A stretch of 64,000 bases of DNA from an uncultured Anaerolineae bacterium. Its GTDB lineage: Bacteria > Chloroflexota > Anaerolineae > Anaerolineales > Villigracilaceae. The DNA is taken from positions 62,001 through 126,000 of the forward strand of contig CAIQVH010000019.1 of NCBI GenBank assembly GCA_903875215.1, given 5' to 3'. Numbering within the stretch: position 1 is the stretch's first letter; each line of letters begins with the position of its first letter. The notes beneath the pieces were generated by a model. That model made no database searches. It was not told the DNA's origin and worked only from the letters and a program-made list of their open reading frames with translations. Positions 52,144 to 60,881 of this stretch are shown piece after piece. The translations under genes and the position numbers were made by a program.

Positions 52144-52611
52144 TCAGGCAGTTTTGTTGCCATCCGCATCGGTGGCGGTGAAGTTGTAGTCGCATTCCAC
52201 CAGGGCGTTGGTGTTGTTCCAGGATGTGATGCCCTGCATCATCTTGAAGACCAGCACCTTTTTGCCTTCGAGCTTGTAATCGGGCGAGGAGAGCGCTTTT
52301 AACGGGCTGATTTCGCCGCGATTGAGCGCCGCCATCATGTTGAAGGGGCTGGAGAAGCGGCCGATGCCATCGTCGGGCACGGCCATTTCGCGCAGTTCCT
52401 TCCAGGGAGCGGGGCGGGCTTCGAACTCGACGCTGGTGCAGGAGCCGTCCTGAAAGGTCCAGATACCCGAGCGGTCTTTGCCATCCGGGCCGTCAAAAAG
52501 GCGGAATAACCACTTCCCGTTCAGCTGGCGGGCTTTTTTGAGATGATCCTGCGAAGTGTTCATTTTGTCCTTGCAGGCTTCCATCCAGGCCTTGCTGTAG
52601 TACGTAATCAT
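52144..52611 (-). CDS. SCP2-like sterol/lipid-binding domain protein
   Basis: 155 aa, no catalytic motif. MEACKDKMNTSQDHLKKARQLNGKW at the start and PDGKDRSGIWTFQDGSC (about 42-58), then PFNMMAALNRGEISPLKAL (about 88-106), resemble single-domain SCP2/YhbT-like proteins. SCP2 domains bind fatty acyl-CoA or sterol; in eukaryotic SCP-x the domain is fused to a thiolase. The assignment is moderate and should be tested by structure prediction. Confidence 0.6.
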   Translation of the reverse strand: MITYYSKAWMEACKDKMNTSQDHLKKARQLNGKWLFRLFDGPDGKDRSGIWTFQDGSCTSVEFEARPAPWKELREMAVPDDGIGRFSSPFNMMAALNRGEISPLKALSSPDYKLEGKKVLVFKMMQGITSWNNTNALVECDYNFTATDADGNKTA

Positions 52612-52650
52612 TGCTCTCTCCTTTGGTGGGTAAATCAGGGTTGATACGAA

Positions 52651-52893
52651 TTAACCGCCTGCCGCCAGTGGAAGTATTCTGACGTTATCGCCAGCCTCCA
52701 ATACGGTTTCCAGCGTGGCCAGCTGGCGGTTGATGACCAAAATATGGGCGCGTTCATAGGTGATGCCGTAATAATCCAACAGGTCGGCGACTTTCGAGCC
52801 GGTCGCAAGCTCGACCTGCTCCATGCGGGCCGAGGGCGTGGTCTTGTAGGCGTTGCGCAGCAGGCCGGATAACCTGACCGTGACCGTGATCAT
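52651..52893 (-). CDS. MoaD/ThiS-family sulfur-carrier-like protein
   Basis: 80 aa beta-grasp protein ending in AAGG, the C-terminal Gly-Gly that is thiocarboxylated in MoaD/ThiS. VTVRLSGLLRNAY at the start and VLEAGDNVRILPLAAGG at the end. Start and stop are coupled to the AOR gene (4-bp overlap), as often seen for AOR operons, so it probably serves tungsten/molybdenum pterin cofactor assembly for the AOR. Confidence 0.87.
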   Translation of the reverse strand: MITVTVRLSGLLRNAYKTTPSARMEQVELATGSKVADLLDYYGITYERAHILVINRQLATLETVLEAGDNVRILPLAAGG

Positions 52894-54755
52894 GCCAGTC
52901 CCAGTTCCTTGAGCTTTTCGGGGGTGGGAATGCCGTCCGCGCTCCAGCCGCGCAGGGCGTAGTATTCATCCAGCATGAGTTGCAAGGGCACCACGTTGCC
53001 TTCCCCATGACCTTCCGGGTGGGGTTCCTCCGTCAGGCGTGGCGGCAGGTAATCGTCTTTGCGGGAAAATCCCAGCCGGGCGTTGAACATGCGCTCCAGG
53101 TTGAAAATCCGCTCGCCCATGCGGTAGGTCTCTTCGAGCGTGTATTTTTCTCCAATCACGGCGTTGTAGAAATCGGTGAAGACTTCCAGCCCGTTTTCGA
53201 GGAACATGTAGGGGAAAACGCACAGTCCCAAGGATTCGATGAAGGCGGTCTCATCCTGATTTTTCTTGACCAGAGCGGGTTTGCCCTCGGGCGTGAGCGG
53301 ATCCATCGGTTCGGGGATGCCGTTGATTTCGCGCTGGATGGTGTTGCCGGTGGTGTGGTTGCCGCCTTCCGGCGAGGTGGCGAACAGCAGTCCCTGCCCG
53401 ACCATGGCGCGCGGATGGTAGGCGGAGAAGCCCTGGCCCTTGGAACCCATGAAAACCTGCGGCGCGCCGTATTTTTCGGCCAGATAGCGGCCGCCGCGGC
53501 CGGCCTCCTTGCCGAATCCCTCTGCGTGGGCGATCATTTCGAGCAGGCGGATGCTGGCGTCAGCGTCGCGCCACTCCAGCGGGAAGCCAATTTCCTTTTC
53601 GGTGATCAGTCCCATCTCGTACAGTTCCATCAACGCGCTGAGAGTCACGCCCGCGTCGATGGTGTCCATGCCCATTTCGTTGCAGATGTAGTTCATCTTG
53701 GTGACGGCGTCGATATCGTTGATGAGCAGGTTCGAGCCGAAAGAGTACAGCGACTCGTATTCGGGCCCGTCGCCGTGCCCCTTATATTTCGAGTCGGAGG
53801 GCAGGCGCGTGTTGCGGGCGCAGTTCAGGGCGCAAGCCACGCAGCCTTTTTTGCGAATGATGGTGCGGTCATACATGGCCGCGCCGCTGATCAAGTCACC
53901 GTCTTCAAAAAAACCAGCCCTGAAATTCTGGGTGGGCATGGCGTTGACCGCGCCGAGCACGTCCACAAAGAGCGGGGTGCCAAATTCTTCGAAGACGAGC
54001 CCCAGGTCCATCGTTTTGATGTGATCCGCGATGACGTTGGAGCGTAGAACTTCTTCCGGCTCGGCAATCTTGATGCCCTGCGTGCCGCGCATAACGATGG
54101 CCTTGAGATTCTTGGAGCCCATCACCGCGCCGACGCCCGAGCGGGCGGCGAGACGATGCCCGTCGTTGGCAATCCCGGCAAAACGGACCAGGTTTTCTCC
54201 CGCCGGGCCGATGCAACTGGTTTTGGTTTCCGAACGCTGCCGCGGATTGACGGTCTGCTTGAGGGCGTGATCGGTTTCGACGCAGCTCAATCCCCAGTAG
54301 GGGGTGGCATCTTTCAGCTGGACTTTATCATCGTTGATTGACAGGTAGACTGGCGAAGCGGCTTTTCCGGTGAAGATGATAGCATCGTACCCGGCGGTTT
54401 TGAATGCCGCCGGGAAGTAGCCACCGGCATTCGAGGAGCAGACTGTGCCCGTCAGCGGGCTCTTGGTGATGACCGTGTTGCGGCCTGAGCTCAGTCCAAG
54501 CGTCATCGAGAGCGGGCCGTTGATGAAGATCAGCATGTTTTCCGGGCTGAGCGGGTCGCAGTGGATGTCCAGCTCGTCGTAGAGAATTTTGGTGCCAAGT
54601 CCGCGCGCGCCAATGTACATGCGCGCCAGCTCCGGGTTAAGCGCTTCGCGTTTGATCTCGCCAGTGGTGAGATTGACACGCAGGATGGTGCCCATCCAAC
54701 CGTACACTGCTGAGCTTGTCGAAGGAGCCAGCCCTGAGCTTGTCGAAGGGTTCAT
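52890..54755 (-). CDS. Aldehyde:ferredoxin oxidoreductase (AOR family)
   Basis: Tungsten/molybdenum-bispterin enzyme oxidising aldehydes to acids with ferredoxin. 621 aa. GWMGTILRVNLTTGEI, GPLSMTLGLSSGRNT, SNAGGYFPAAFKTAGYDAI, ARSGVGAVMGSKNLKAIV are all AOR landmarks; CVACALNCARN (about 305-315) is the cluster-binding CxxCxxxC, with the last Cys at C518-type LCVFPYMF. The start ATG 54755 overlaps the ferredoxin stop and has AGAGGTG upstream. A translated DNA repeat gives the odd N-terminal STSSGLAPSTSSA; an in-frame GTG at 54707 would remove it but has no ribosome site. Confidence 0.93.
   Translation of the reverse strand: MNPSTSSGLAPSTSSAVYGWMGTILRVNLTTGEIKREALNPELARMYIGARGLGTKILYDELDIHCDPLSPENMLIFINGPLSMTLGLSSGRNTVITKSPLTGTVCSSNAGGYFPAAFKTAGYDAIIFTGKAASPVYLSINDDKVQLKDATPYWGLSCVETDHALKQTVNPRQRSETKTSCIGPAGENLVRFAGIANDGHRLAARSGVGAVMGSKNLKAIVMRGTQGIKIAEPEEVLRSNVIADHIKTMDLGLVFEEFGTPLFVDVLGAVNAMPTQNFRAGFFEDGDLISGAAMYDRTIIRKKGCVACALNCARNTRLPSDSKYKGHGDGPEYESLYSFGSNLLINDIDAVTKMNYICNEMGMDTIDAGVTLSALMELYEMGLITEKEIGFPLEWRDADASIRLLEMIAHAEGFGKEAGRGGRYLAEKYGAPQVFMGSKGQGFSAYHPRAMVGQGLLFATSPEGGNHTTGNTIQREINGIPEPMDPLTPEGKPALVKKNQDETAFIESLGLCVFPYMFLENGLEVFTDFYNAVIGEKYTLEETYRMGERIFNLERMFNARLGFSRKDDYLPPRLTEEPHPEGHGEGNVVPLQLMLDEYYALRGWSADGIPTPEKLKELGLA
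54711..54750. repeat. Two copies of a CTTCGACAAGCTCAG-type repeat inside the AOR start
   Basis: TGAGCTTGTCGAAGG occurs at 54711-54725 and again at 54735-54749 (plus strand). It is the well-known dispersed bacterial CCTTCGACAAGCTCAGG repeat. Both copies are read through in frame as STSSG... at the N-terminus of the AOR. Confidence 0.8.
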
Positions 54756-55219
54756 AGCCGCACCTCTTTGTAGAGTTGAGCGATTTTTTCAAGATATTCT
54801 TCATCGGCTTCCGCCAGCGTCAGGGCCTGCGCTGCGCAGGCCTTGACGCACAGCGGATCTTCGCAGACTTCGCACTTGACCGCTTTTCCATCCACCAGGA
54901 AAACGGCCTGGTATTCGCAGGCCCGCACGCACTTGCCGCAGCCAATGCAGGTTTCTTCGTTGATTTCAACGATATTCGTCTGCGGGTTGCGGGAGATGCA
55001 GCTTTCCACGGGGCAGGCGACCATGCAGGACGCCGCTTGACATTGGAAGCAGACATGTGCGGCATACAGGGTATCGTCTTCGTTTTGCGCTACGCGGATG
55101 CGGGCAATCGATGGGCGCGCTTCCACCACGCCGCCTTTGCTAAAGGTCAGCGAGCAGTAGAGAGTGCAAAGATGGCAAAACGTGCAACGCTCTTGTTCGA
55201 AAACGATGATACGACTCAA
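54752..55219 (-). CDS. Polyferredoxin-like 4Fe-4S protein
   Basis: 155 aa, HycB/PorD-like. Cys motifs in order: CTFCHLCTLYC (about 12-22), CFQCQAASCMVACP (about 57-70), CIGCGKCVRACEY (about 91-103) and CEVCEDPLCVKAC (about 115-127). This is enough for four [4Fe-4S] clusters. Encoded directly before the AOR (4-bp overlap), it is the likely electron acceptor or relay of that enzyme. Confidence 0.9.
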   Translation of the reverse strand: MSRIIVFEQERCTFCHLCTLYCSLTFSKGGVVEARPSIARIRVAQNEDDTLYAAHVCFQCQAASCMVACPVESCISRNPQTNIVEINEETCIGCGKCVRACEYQAVFLVDGKAVKCEVCEDPLCVKACAAQALTLAEADEEYLEKIAQLYKEVRL

Positions 55220-55222
55220 GGT

Positions 55223-56440
55223 TCACACTCCCACGCAGTTTTTGATCAGGCGTTCAAATTCGGGTGTGCGGCTGACGGAAACGGGATTGAAGACCATCGT
55301 GCCATCTTCCATGCTTTGTTCAGTGAGTTGGTCGATGGTGGCGTCGTCGGTGGGGAAGCCATATTCCTTATAGGTATGCTTCACGCTGACTTTGGTATAG
55401 AGTTCCCTGAGCGCTTCGATGGCGCGGCGCCCCATCACTTCATCGGATGCGCCGTCATCCTTGACGCCCAACGCGCGCGCCACACTGGCATAGAGATGCG
55501 GAACTGCCTGCATGTTGTATTCCATCACATAGAGATTGGCGATGGCGACTGCCACACCGTGGTGGATGTGATGCAGAGCGCCCGCCGTGTGACCGATGCC
55601 ATGATCGGCGCCGGGCAGCGCAGTTTGGAAAGCAATGCCGCCCATGTTGGCCGCGATCAGCAGCTTGGAACGCGCTTCGAGTTCGTTGGAATTATCGTGA
55701 TAAGCGGCTTCGATGTTGTCTGCCACCATTTCAATCGCCCGCAGCGAAATCGCGCCTGAGATATCCTGCCGCTGGTCGGAGACGAAACTCCCGATGCAGT
55801 GCGTCATCGCATCCAGCGCGGTGCCCGCCACGATGTGCGCTGGCAGCGTGCGCGTACATTCAGGGTCAAGCACCGCCACGCGCGGGATAAATTTATAGTC
55901 GCCGCAGATGATTTTCTTTTTCTTCACCCGATCCATGATGACCGCGCCCCACGTCACTTCGGAGCCTGTGCCGCAAGTGGTGGGAATGCAGATGATGGGC
56001 TTGGTTTCCTTCTGCACCATGTAGAAACCTTCGTAGTCCTCGACCTGTCCGCCCTCAGATTCGATGACCGCTGCCATCTTCGTCACGTCAATGACCGAGC
56101 CGCCGCCCAGCGCGATCCAAAAATCAATTTTGGCCTCGCTGGCGATTTTGGCAATCTCGTAAACCTGCTCCTTGTCCGATTCGGGCAGGACGCTATCGAA
56201 GACCGCCACCACTTCACGCGACGAACCTTTGAGCGCGTCGAGCAGATAATCCAGCACGCCCGCGCTTTTGACGCCCGCGTCAGTGATGACCATGACTCTA
56301 TCCTTGCCCTCGAACTTCCAGTCCAGGTCCAGGTCATCAGGCAGATCCTTGACCTTCCCATTTCCGAATACGATGCGTGTTGGATTCCACCACTGGAATT
56401 CAGCACTGTGCACGGGCACATTACGATTGATCAGACCCAT
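55223..56440 (-). CDS. Iron-containing alcohol dehydrogenase (group III)
   Basis: 405 aa. NAD-binding region LGGGSVIDVTKMAA (GGGS, about 111-124); metal site in ALDAMTHCIGSFVS and GADHGIGHTAGALHHIHHGVAVAIANLYVMEYN (given in parts). Interconverts an alcohol and an aldehyde or ketone. I chose ATG 56440 because AAGGAGG lies six nt upstream; the longer frame to 56494 is less likely. Encoded between the ferredoxin/AOR and the acyl-CoA dehydrogenase, consistent with handling a carbonyl product made by the cluster. Confidence 0.92.
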   Translation of the reverse strand: MGLINRNVPVHSAEFQWWNPTRIVFGNGKVKDLPDDLDLDWKFEGKDRVMVITDAGVKSAGVLDYLLDALKGSSREVVAVFDSVLPESDKEQVYEIAKIASEAKIDFWIALGGGSVIDVTKMAAVIESEGGQVEDYEGFYMVQKETKPIICIPTTCGTGSEVTWGAVIMDRVKKKKIICGDYKFIPRVAVLDPECTRTLPAHIVAGTALDAMTHCIGSFVSDQRQDISGAISLRAIEMVADNIEAAYHDNSNELEARSKLLIAANMGGIAFQTALPGADHGIGHTAGALHHIHHGVAVAIANLYVMEYNMQAVPHLYASVARALGVKDDGASDEVMGRRAIEALRELYTKVSVKHTYKEYGFPTDDATIDQLTEQSMEDGTMVFNPVSVSRTPEFERLIKNCVGV

Positions 56441-56490
56441 CCTCCGCCTCCTTTTGAAATCCTTTGGAAAAAAAATTTGTTTGATGCCGG

Positions 56491-58287
56491 TCATCCCAAA
56501 AATTTTGTATCCAGTTCAACCGTCAAACTGGATGTGTCCATCAAGATACTTGTCAACCCCAGGGTCTTGGGCAACTCATAGCGGAAAAAATATCTCAGTG
56601 TGTGAAGTTTTCCCTGGTAGAACTCCGCTTCCGCCGGGGATTTTTCCAGCGCACCGTGAGCGCTGAGGCCCTGAATCAGCCACTGCCAGGCCATCGTGAT
56701 GACGCCAAACAGCTCCAGATAAAGCGTGGCATCGGCGAGGAAATGTTCCGTCCCGGCGGATTGCGACAGGCCGATTAGATGGGTGGTGACCTGCTCCAGG
56801 CTGGTCAGCGCCGCTTCGAGCTGGTTGGCCAGCGGCTGGAAGGTCGAAATCTCCCGGGCGTGCTCCAGCGTCTGACGGATTTCTGCCAGGTAAAGCTGGA
56901 AGGCCGCCCCGTTTTTGATGGTCACTTTGCGGCCCAATAAATCCATGCCATGAATGCCGGTCGTGCCTTCGTGGATGGGATGGATGCGCGCGTCGCGGTA
57001 ATACTGCTCGATGGGGAAATCATCGCAGTAGCCGTATCCGCCCAGGCATTGCAGACTCTGGCTGACGGATTGAATGCCCATCTCGGACGGGTATGTCTTG
57101 GCAATCGGAGTCAGCAGGTCGAGCAGGAGTTCGTAGCGGCGCTTTTCGTCGCCATCCGGCAGCACCTTGACCAGGTCGGCGTAGTATGAGCACTGCATCA
57201 ACAAGGAGAGCGAACCTTCGACAACGGCTTTCTGGAACAACAGCATGCGCTTGACATCGGCGTGTTCGATGATGGGCGTCTGCGGCCTGGACGGGTCTTT
57301 TTCGGTCGGTTTGCGGCCTTGCAGACGCTGGCGGGTGTAATCCAGCGCGGTGTAATAGGCCGCGGAGGCAATCGCCGCCGCGCCCATGCCGACTCCCAGG
57401 CGGGCTTCGTTCATCATCTGGAACATGTAACGCAGTCCCTGGTGTGCTTCGCCGACCAGGTAGCCGCGGCAGTCGTTGTTCTCGCCGATGCTCAGCCCCA
57501 GGATGGGCGCGCCGCGATAGCCCATCTTGTGATAAACCTCGCTGGCGGCAACATCGTTTGAGACGAGTTTGCCGTTTTCGATGCGTTTCTTCGGCACCAC
57601 AAACAGCGAAATGCCTTTCACGCCGGGCGGCCCGCCGGGGATTTTGGCCAGCATCAGGTGGATGATGTTATCCACACCGTCATGCTCTCCGGCGGAAGTG
57701 AAAATCTTGCGACCACGCATTTTGTAGTAGCCGTCGGCGGTCGGTTCGGCGGTCGTTGTCAGGTCGGTCAGGGAGCTGCCCGCCTGCGGTTCCGTCAGGG
57801 CCATGGTGCCCTGCCATTCGCCGCTCAGCAGTTTGGGCACGTAGGCCTCGATCAATTCCTGTGAGCCGAAGTTGATAATCAGGCCCGCCGCGCCTTTGGA
57901 AAGTCCCGGATAGACAATCGCGGAGTAATTTGCGGCGGAAAAGACAAAGCTGCAGGCGTTATCCAGCATCAACGGAAGCTGGAAGCCGCCGACAGATTCG
58001 GGGTGAATCGACCCAATCCAGCCGCCTTCGCCAAAGTCGCGCAGAATCTTGCGTACCGCGGGATGTACTTTGACGGTACTCCCGGCCAGTTCCGGCGGCT
58101 GACGATCCATCTCCGCCAGGATGGGCAGGAAGGTTTCCTCGGCCATTTTCAGGCTGGTCTCCAGCACCATCGTGAACATCTGCCGGTCATGTTCGCGGTA
58201 ATAGGCGTGTTTCGTCAGGGAGAGCAGATCGAACACTTCGTAGAGCAGAAATTCCAGGTTGCGTTTGCTGACAAATCTGGCGGTCAT
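56491..58287 (-). CDS. Acyl-CoA dehydrogenase with extended C-terminus (about 600 aa, DmdC/FadE5-like)
   Basis: FAD enzyme for alpha,beta-dehydrogenation of acyl-CoA. FAD/substrate region TMALTEPQAGSSLTDL (about 165-180), then KIFTSAGEHD and MGYRGAPILGLSIGE. RDARIHPIHEGTTGIHGMDLLGRK (given in part) carries the base-position Glu at about 440. The extra N- and C-terminal helices fit the 600-aa class acting on bulky or short-chain thioesters. The gene stop/start overlaps MaoC by 4 bp. Confidence 0.94.
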   Translation of the reverse strand: MTARFVSKRNLEFLLYEVFDLLSLTKHAYYREHDRQMFTMVLETSLKMAEETFLPILAEMDRQPPELAGSTVKVHPAVRKILRDFGEGGWIGSIHPESVGGFQLPLMLDNACSFVFSAANYSAIVYPGLSKGAAGLIINFGSQELIEAYVPKLLSGEWQGTMALTEPQAGSSLTDLTTTAEPTADGYYKMRGRKIFTSAGEHDGVDNIIHLMLAKIPGGPPGVKGISLFVVPKKRIENGKLVSNDVAASEVYHKMGYRGAPILGLSIGENNDCRGYLVGEAHQGLRYMFQMMNEARLGVGMGAAAIASAAYYTALDYTRQRLQGRKPTEKDPSRPQTPIIEHADVKRMLLFQKAVVEGSLSLLMQCSYYADLVKVLPDGDEKRRYELLLDLLTPIAKTYPSEMGIQSVSQSLQCLGGYGYCDDFPIEQYYRDARIHPIHEGTTGIHGMDLLGRKVTIKNGAAFQLYLAEIRQTLEHAREISTFQPLANQLEAALTSLEQVTTHLIGLSQSAGTEHFLADATLYLELFGVITMAWQWLIQGLSAHGALEKSPAEAEFYQGKLHTLRYFFRYELPKTLGLTSILMDTSSLTVELDTKFLG

Positions 58288-58763
58288 GCTTGGGGCTCCT
58301 GAGTGGGTCTTCTTCCAGCCAGCGCGCGGGCGGTAAAAACGACAACGTCTTCGTTCCTTTGATTTTGAATCTTGTAGACAGCGGAAATCACGCCGCGCGC
58401 CTCATCTTTGATATCCAGCGCGGAGATTTCCATTGCACAGTGGATGGTATCGCCGATTTTGACGGGGTTGTAAAAGCGGACGCTGTCCATGCCGTAAAAG
58501 GCGATGAAGGATTTCGGCAGGTGGACGTGTTCTCCGAGCCGAAAAAGCAGCGCCGTGCCGATGGCGAGAGTCAACATGCCGTGCGCGATGCGCTCGCCAA
58601 ACGGCGTGGATTTGGCGTACTCAACGTCGGTGTGCAGCGGATGCCAGTCGCCCGTCAGCGACGCGAAGTTGACAATATCCGCTTCGGTGATGGTGCGGGC
58701 CGGGGAGACAAAGCGCTCGCCCAGGGTGTAATCCTCGAAATAGAGTTTTTCCACGCCGCTCAC
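58284..58763 (-). CDS. MaoC-like (R)-specific enoyl-CoA hydratase
   Basis: Hotdog-fold hydratase. LTGDWHPLHTDVEYAK (about 36-51) carries the catalytic Asp/His motif, and ERIAHGMLTLAIG is the following helix. 159 aa. It overlaps the upstream DUF35 gene and the downstream acyl-CoA dehydrogenase gene by 4 bp each. In ChsH1/ChsH2 a MaoC hydratase and DUF35 domain cooperate with the Ltp2 aldolase; here they are separate genes joined by ATGA. Confidence 0.92.
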   Translation of the reverse strand: MSGVEKLYFEDYTLGERFVSPARTITEADIVNFASLTGDWHPLHTDVEYAKSTPFGERIAHGMLTLAIGTALLFRLGEHVHLPKSFIAFYGMDSVRFYNPVKIGDTIHCAMEISALDIKDEARGVISAVYKIQNQRNEDVVVFTARALAGRRPTQEPQA

Positions 58764-59239
58764 TCCTCCGCTGGTTTGAAATATCGAATCGCCAGGATAT
58801 TCGCTGCGGGCGCTTCGGCAAAGACGGGCTGCATACGCATGCCGATTTTCAAATTTTCAAAATCGACCTCGCCAAGCAGGTGCGCCATGCCTGTGTCCGC
58901 GCCGTCGAGCTTGATGATGCCGTAGAGCACCGGCGCGGCCGGAACCGGTTGGGGCGGGGTGTAGTTCGGGCGGGTGAAGGTTTCCAGCGTGCCGAGCGGC
59001 CCGATTTCCAGCAGGTCACTCTCCGAAAGCTGGGAAAAACAGCGTCCGCAGGTGTTGCGCGGCGGCCAGTAGGTCAGGTTGCATTTCGGGCAGTGACTGC
59101 CCAGGATTTTTTGCTCGTCGCGCAGGGCAATGAAAAAGCGGCTGCCAACTCTCCCGGCGTAGTAGCGGCTGGAAGCGGTGATGTGCTGATCCACTTCGAA
59201 GTAGTCCCGGTTCTCGGACGGGGCGAAAATGTCGGTCAT
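58760..59239 (-). CDS. DUF35 OB-fold/zinc-ribbon protein (module 2)
   Basis: 159 aa. Zinc ribbon HCPKCNLTYWPPRNTCGRCF (about 49-68), OB-fold with YGIIKLDGADTGMAHL and GMRMQPVFA. The N-terminal SRFFIALRDEQKIL matches the DUF35 protein of module 1 at 48411. Both ends overlap neighbours by 4 bp (DUF35 upstream, MaoC downstream), so all are probably made in one ratio. Confidence 0.9.
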   Translation of the reverse strand: MTDIFAPSENRDYFEVDQHITASSRYYAGRVGSRFFIALRDEQKILGSHCPKCNLTYWPPRNTCGRCFSQLSESDLLEIGPLGTLETFTRPNYTPPQPVPAAPVLYGIIKLDGADTGMAHLLGEVDFENLKIGMRMQPVFAEAPAANILAIRYFKPAEE

Positions 59240-59709
59240 GCTTCACCTATCGGCGCGAAGTGCAGGATGTCGTTCAGATCGCCGGTGCGTTCTTCCCGTG
59301 GACGCAGGATGGCGCGCACGCGCATGCCCACCCGCACCTTTTGAATGTCGGGTTCGACATCAATAAAATGTTCGATGGTCGAGTAGGCGCCGTCGAGCCG
59401 TACGATGCCGTAGGTGTAGGGCGTTTTGTGCGGCAGGCCCGTGGTCGGGTCGGTCAGCGGCAGGTGGACGATGCTGAAACCCATCAGCGTGCCTGTGGGG
59501 CTGAGTTCAATCCACTCGCCATTTTTGATATGGCAGGCGGCGCAGACGATGCGCGGCGGCATTTGCACGCGTCCGCAACTGGGACATTGGATGCCGAAGA
59601 ATTTTCCGTTATCGCGCAGTTCGATCAGGAAGCGCGCCATGTAACTGCCCGCTGCAAAGCGATAGGGCACATCCACCACCATGGGAATGTTGACAAATTC
59701 TATTTCCAT
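59236..59709 (-). CDS. DUF35 OB-fold/zinc-ribbon protein (module 2, second copy)
   Basis: 157 aa. Zinc ribbon QCPSCGRVQMPPRIVCAACH (about 41-60), OB-fold with YTYGIVRLDGAY and GMRVRAIL. It pairs by sequence with the module 1 DUF35 protein at 45523 (both have TIxxFxxVxxPxxDPxTGL-type IVHLPLTDPTTGL). ATG 59709 overlaps the type A thiolase stop (TGATG). Confidence 0.9.
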   Translation of the reverse strand: MEIEFVNIPMVVDVPYRFAAGSYMARFLIELRDNGKFFGIQCPSCGRVQMPPRIVCAACHIKNGEWIELSPTGTLMGFSIVHLPLTDPTTGLPHKTPYTYGIVRLDGAYSTIEHFIDVEPDIQKVRVGMRVRAILRPREERTGDLNDILHFAPIGEA

Positions 59710-60881
59710 CAGCTGTCCTCCCACTTTTTCGAAAGCGCCGTCATGACGGTCCAATTGGTGCCGCCATAGGCCGTGGTCAGCGCCCAGTTGATATCCTTCG
59801 GAACCTGGTGCTCGCCCGCGTCGTTGCGGATTTGCAGGGCCGCTTCCCAGATGCGCAGCATGGCCGAGGCGCCGATGCAGTTGGTCGAAAGCACGCCGCC
59901 CGAAGGGTTGACCGGGATCGGTCCGTTGATTTCGGTCTGGCCTTCTTCGATCAGGTGGAAACCTTCGCCGCGTTTGCACAAGCCCAAATCCTCGTACCAG
60001 ACCAGTTCCGCCCAGGTGGCGGGTTCGTAGACTTCAAAGACATCGAAAAATGTGGCGGGATTTTCCACGCCCAATTTTTTGTAGAGTTTTTCGGCGCAGA
60101 CCCGCGAGAAAATCGGCCGGGTGTTGGTCACATCGCGCCAGTTGAGTTCGAACTGTTCGTTGTGCGCCGTCTCCGTCGCTCGGATCCAGACGGGCTTTTC
60201 GCAGCGTTCGCGGGCGGTTTTCTCGTCGGCCAGGATCATGGCGCAGGCGCCGTTGGAAGTCGGGCACATATCCAGCAGGCGGATGGGATAGGCCAGCATC
60301 TTTGAGTCGAACACGTCCTGGATGGTGATATCCAGCTTCAGGTGGGCGTACGGATTTTTGCGCGCATTCTGCCGCGCCTTGACCGCCACCATGGCCGAAT
60401 GTTCTTCGCGCGCGCCGAAGGCCTGCATGTACGAGGCGCCCATCATGGCGAAATAGCCCACCGCCGCGCCCGCCAGCGAGCGCCCGTACAGCGGATGCGC
60501 CACGCCGCTCAGGATGGCGCTGCTGTCGCCTTCTTCCTGTTTTTCAAAACCGATGCACAGCACCCGGTCGAACAGACCACTGGCGATGTGATGCGCGCCC
60601 GCCACAATCGTGGTCGCGCCGACCGTGCCGCCGGTGGTGATTTTCAGGCCGGGTTTGCCATACGCGCCGGTCGCATCCGCCAGCCAGCAGTCGGTCAGGT
60701 GACAGCCTTCGAAAAATTCCATGTTGCCCAACAGCACCGCGTCGATGTCATCCATCGTCATACGCCCATCCGCCAGCGCGGCCCGCACCGCTTCGTTGAC
60801 CATCTCGCCCTGGTTGACGTCATGCCGGCGCGAGGCGTGAACGGTCTGCCCGCCGCCGATGATTGCCACTTTTCTTTTCAT
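59709..60881 (-). CDS. Thiolase-superfamily protein, type A, nucleophilic Cys replaced (module 2)
   Basis: 390 aa. IIGGGQTVHASRRHDVN start, NPYAHLKLD, VNPSGGVLSTNCIGASAM. The nucleophile position reads TTGGTVG (82-88), the same place and nearly the same residues as the module 1 type A protein; GHP is again TNC. I chose ATG 60881 with GGAAGGTCAAG upstream; the frame to 60956 overlaps type B. Likely aldolase-type or structural partner of type B and DUF35, not a thiolase in the usual sense. Confidence 0.85.
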   Translation of the reverse strand: MKRKVAIIGGGQTVHASRRHDVNQGEMVNEAVRAALADGRMTMDDIDAVLLGNMEFFEGCHLTDCWLADATGAYGKPGLKITTGGTVGATTIVAGAHHIASGLFDRVLCIGFEKQEEGDSSAILSGVAHPLYGRSLAGAAVGYFAMMGASYMQAFGAREEHSAMVAVKARQNARKNPYAHLKLDITIQDVFDSKMLAYPIRLLDMCPTSNGACAMILADEKTARERCEKPVWIRATETAHNEQFELNWRDVTNTRPIFSRVCAEKLYKKLGVENPATFFDVFEVYEPATWAELVWYEDLGLCKRGEGFHLIEEGQTEINGPIPVNPSGGVLSTNCIGASAMLRIWEAALQIRNDAGEHQVPKDINWALTTAYGGTNWTVMTALSKKWEDS

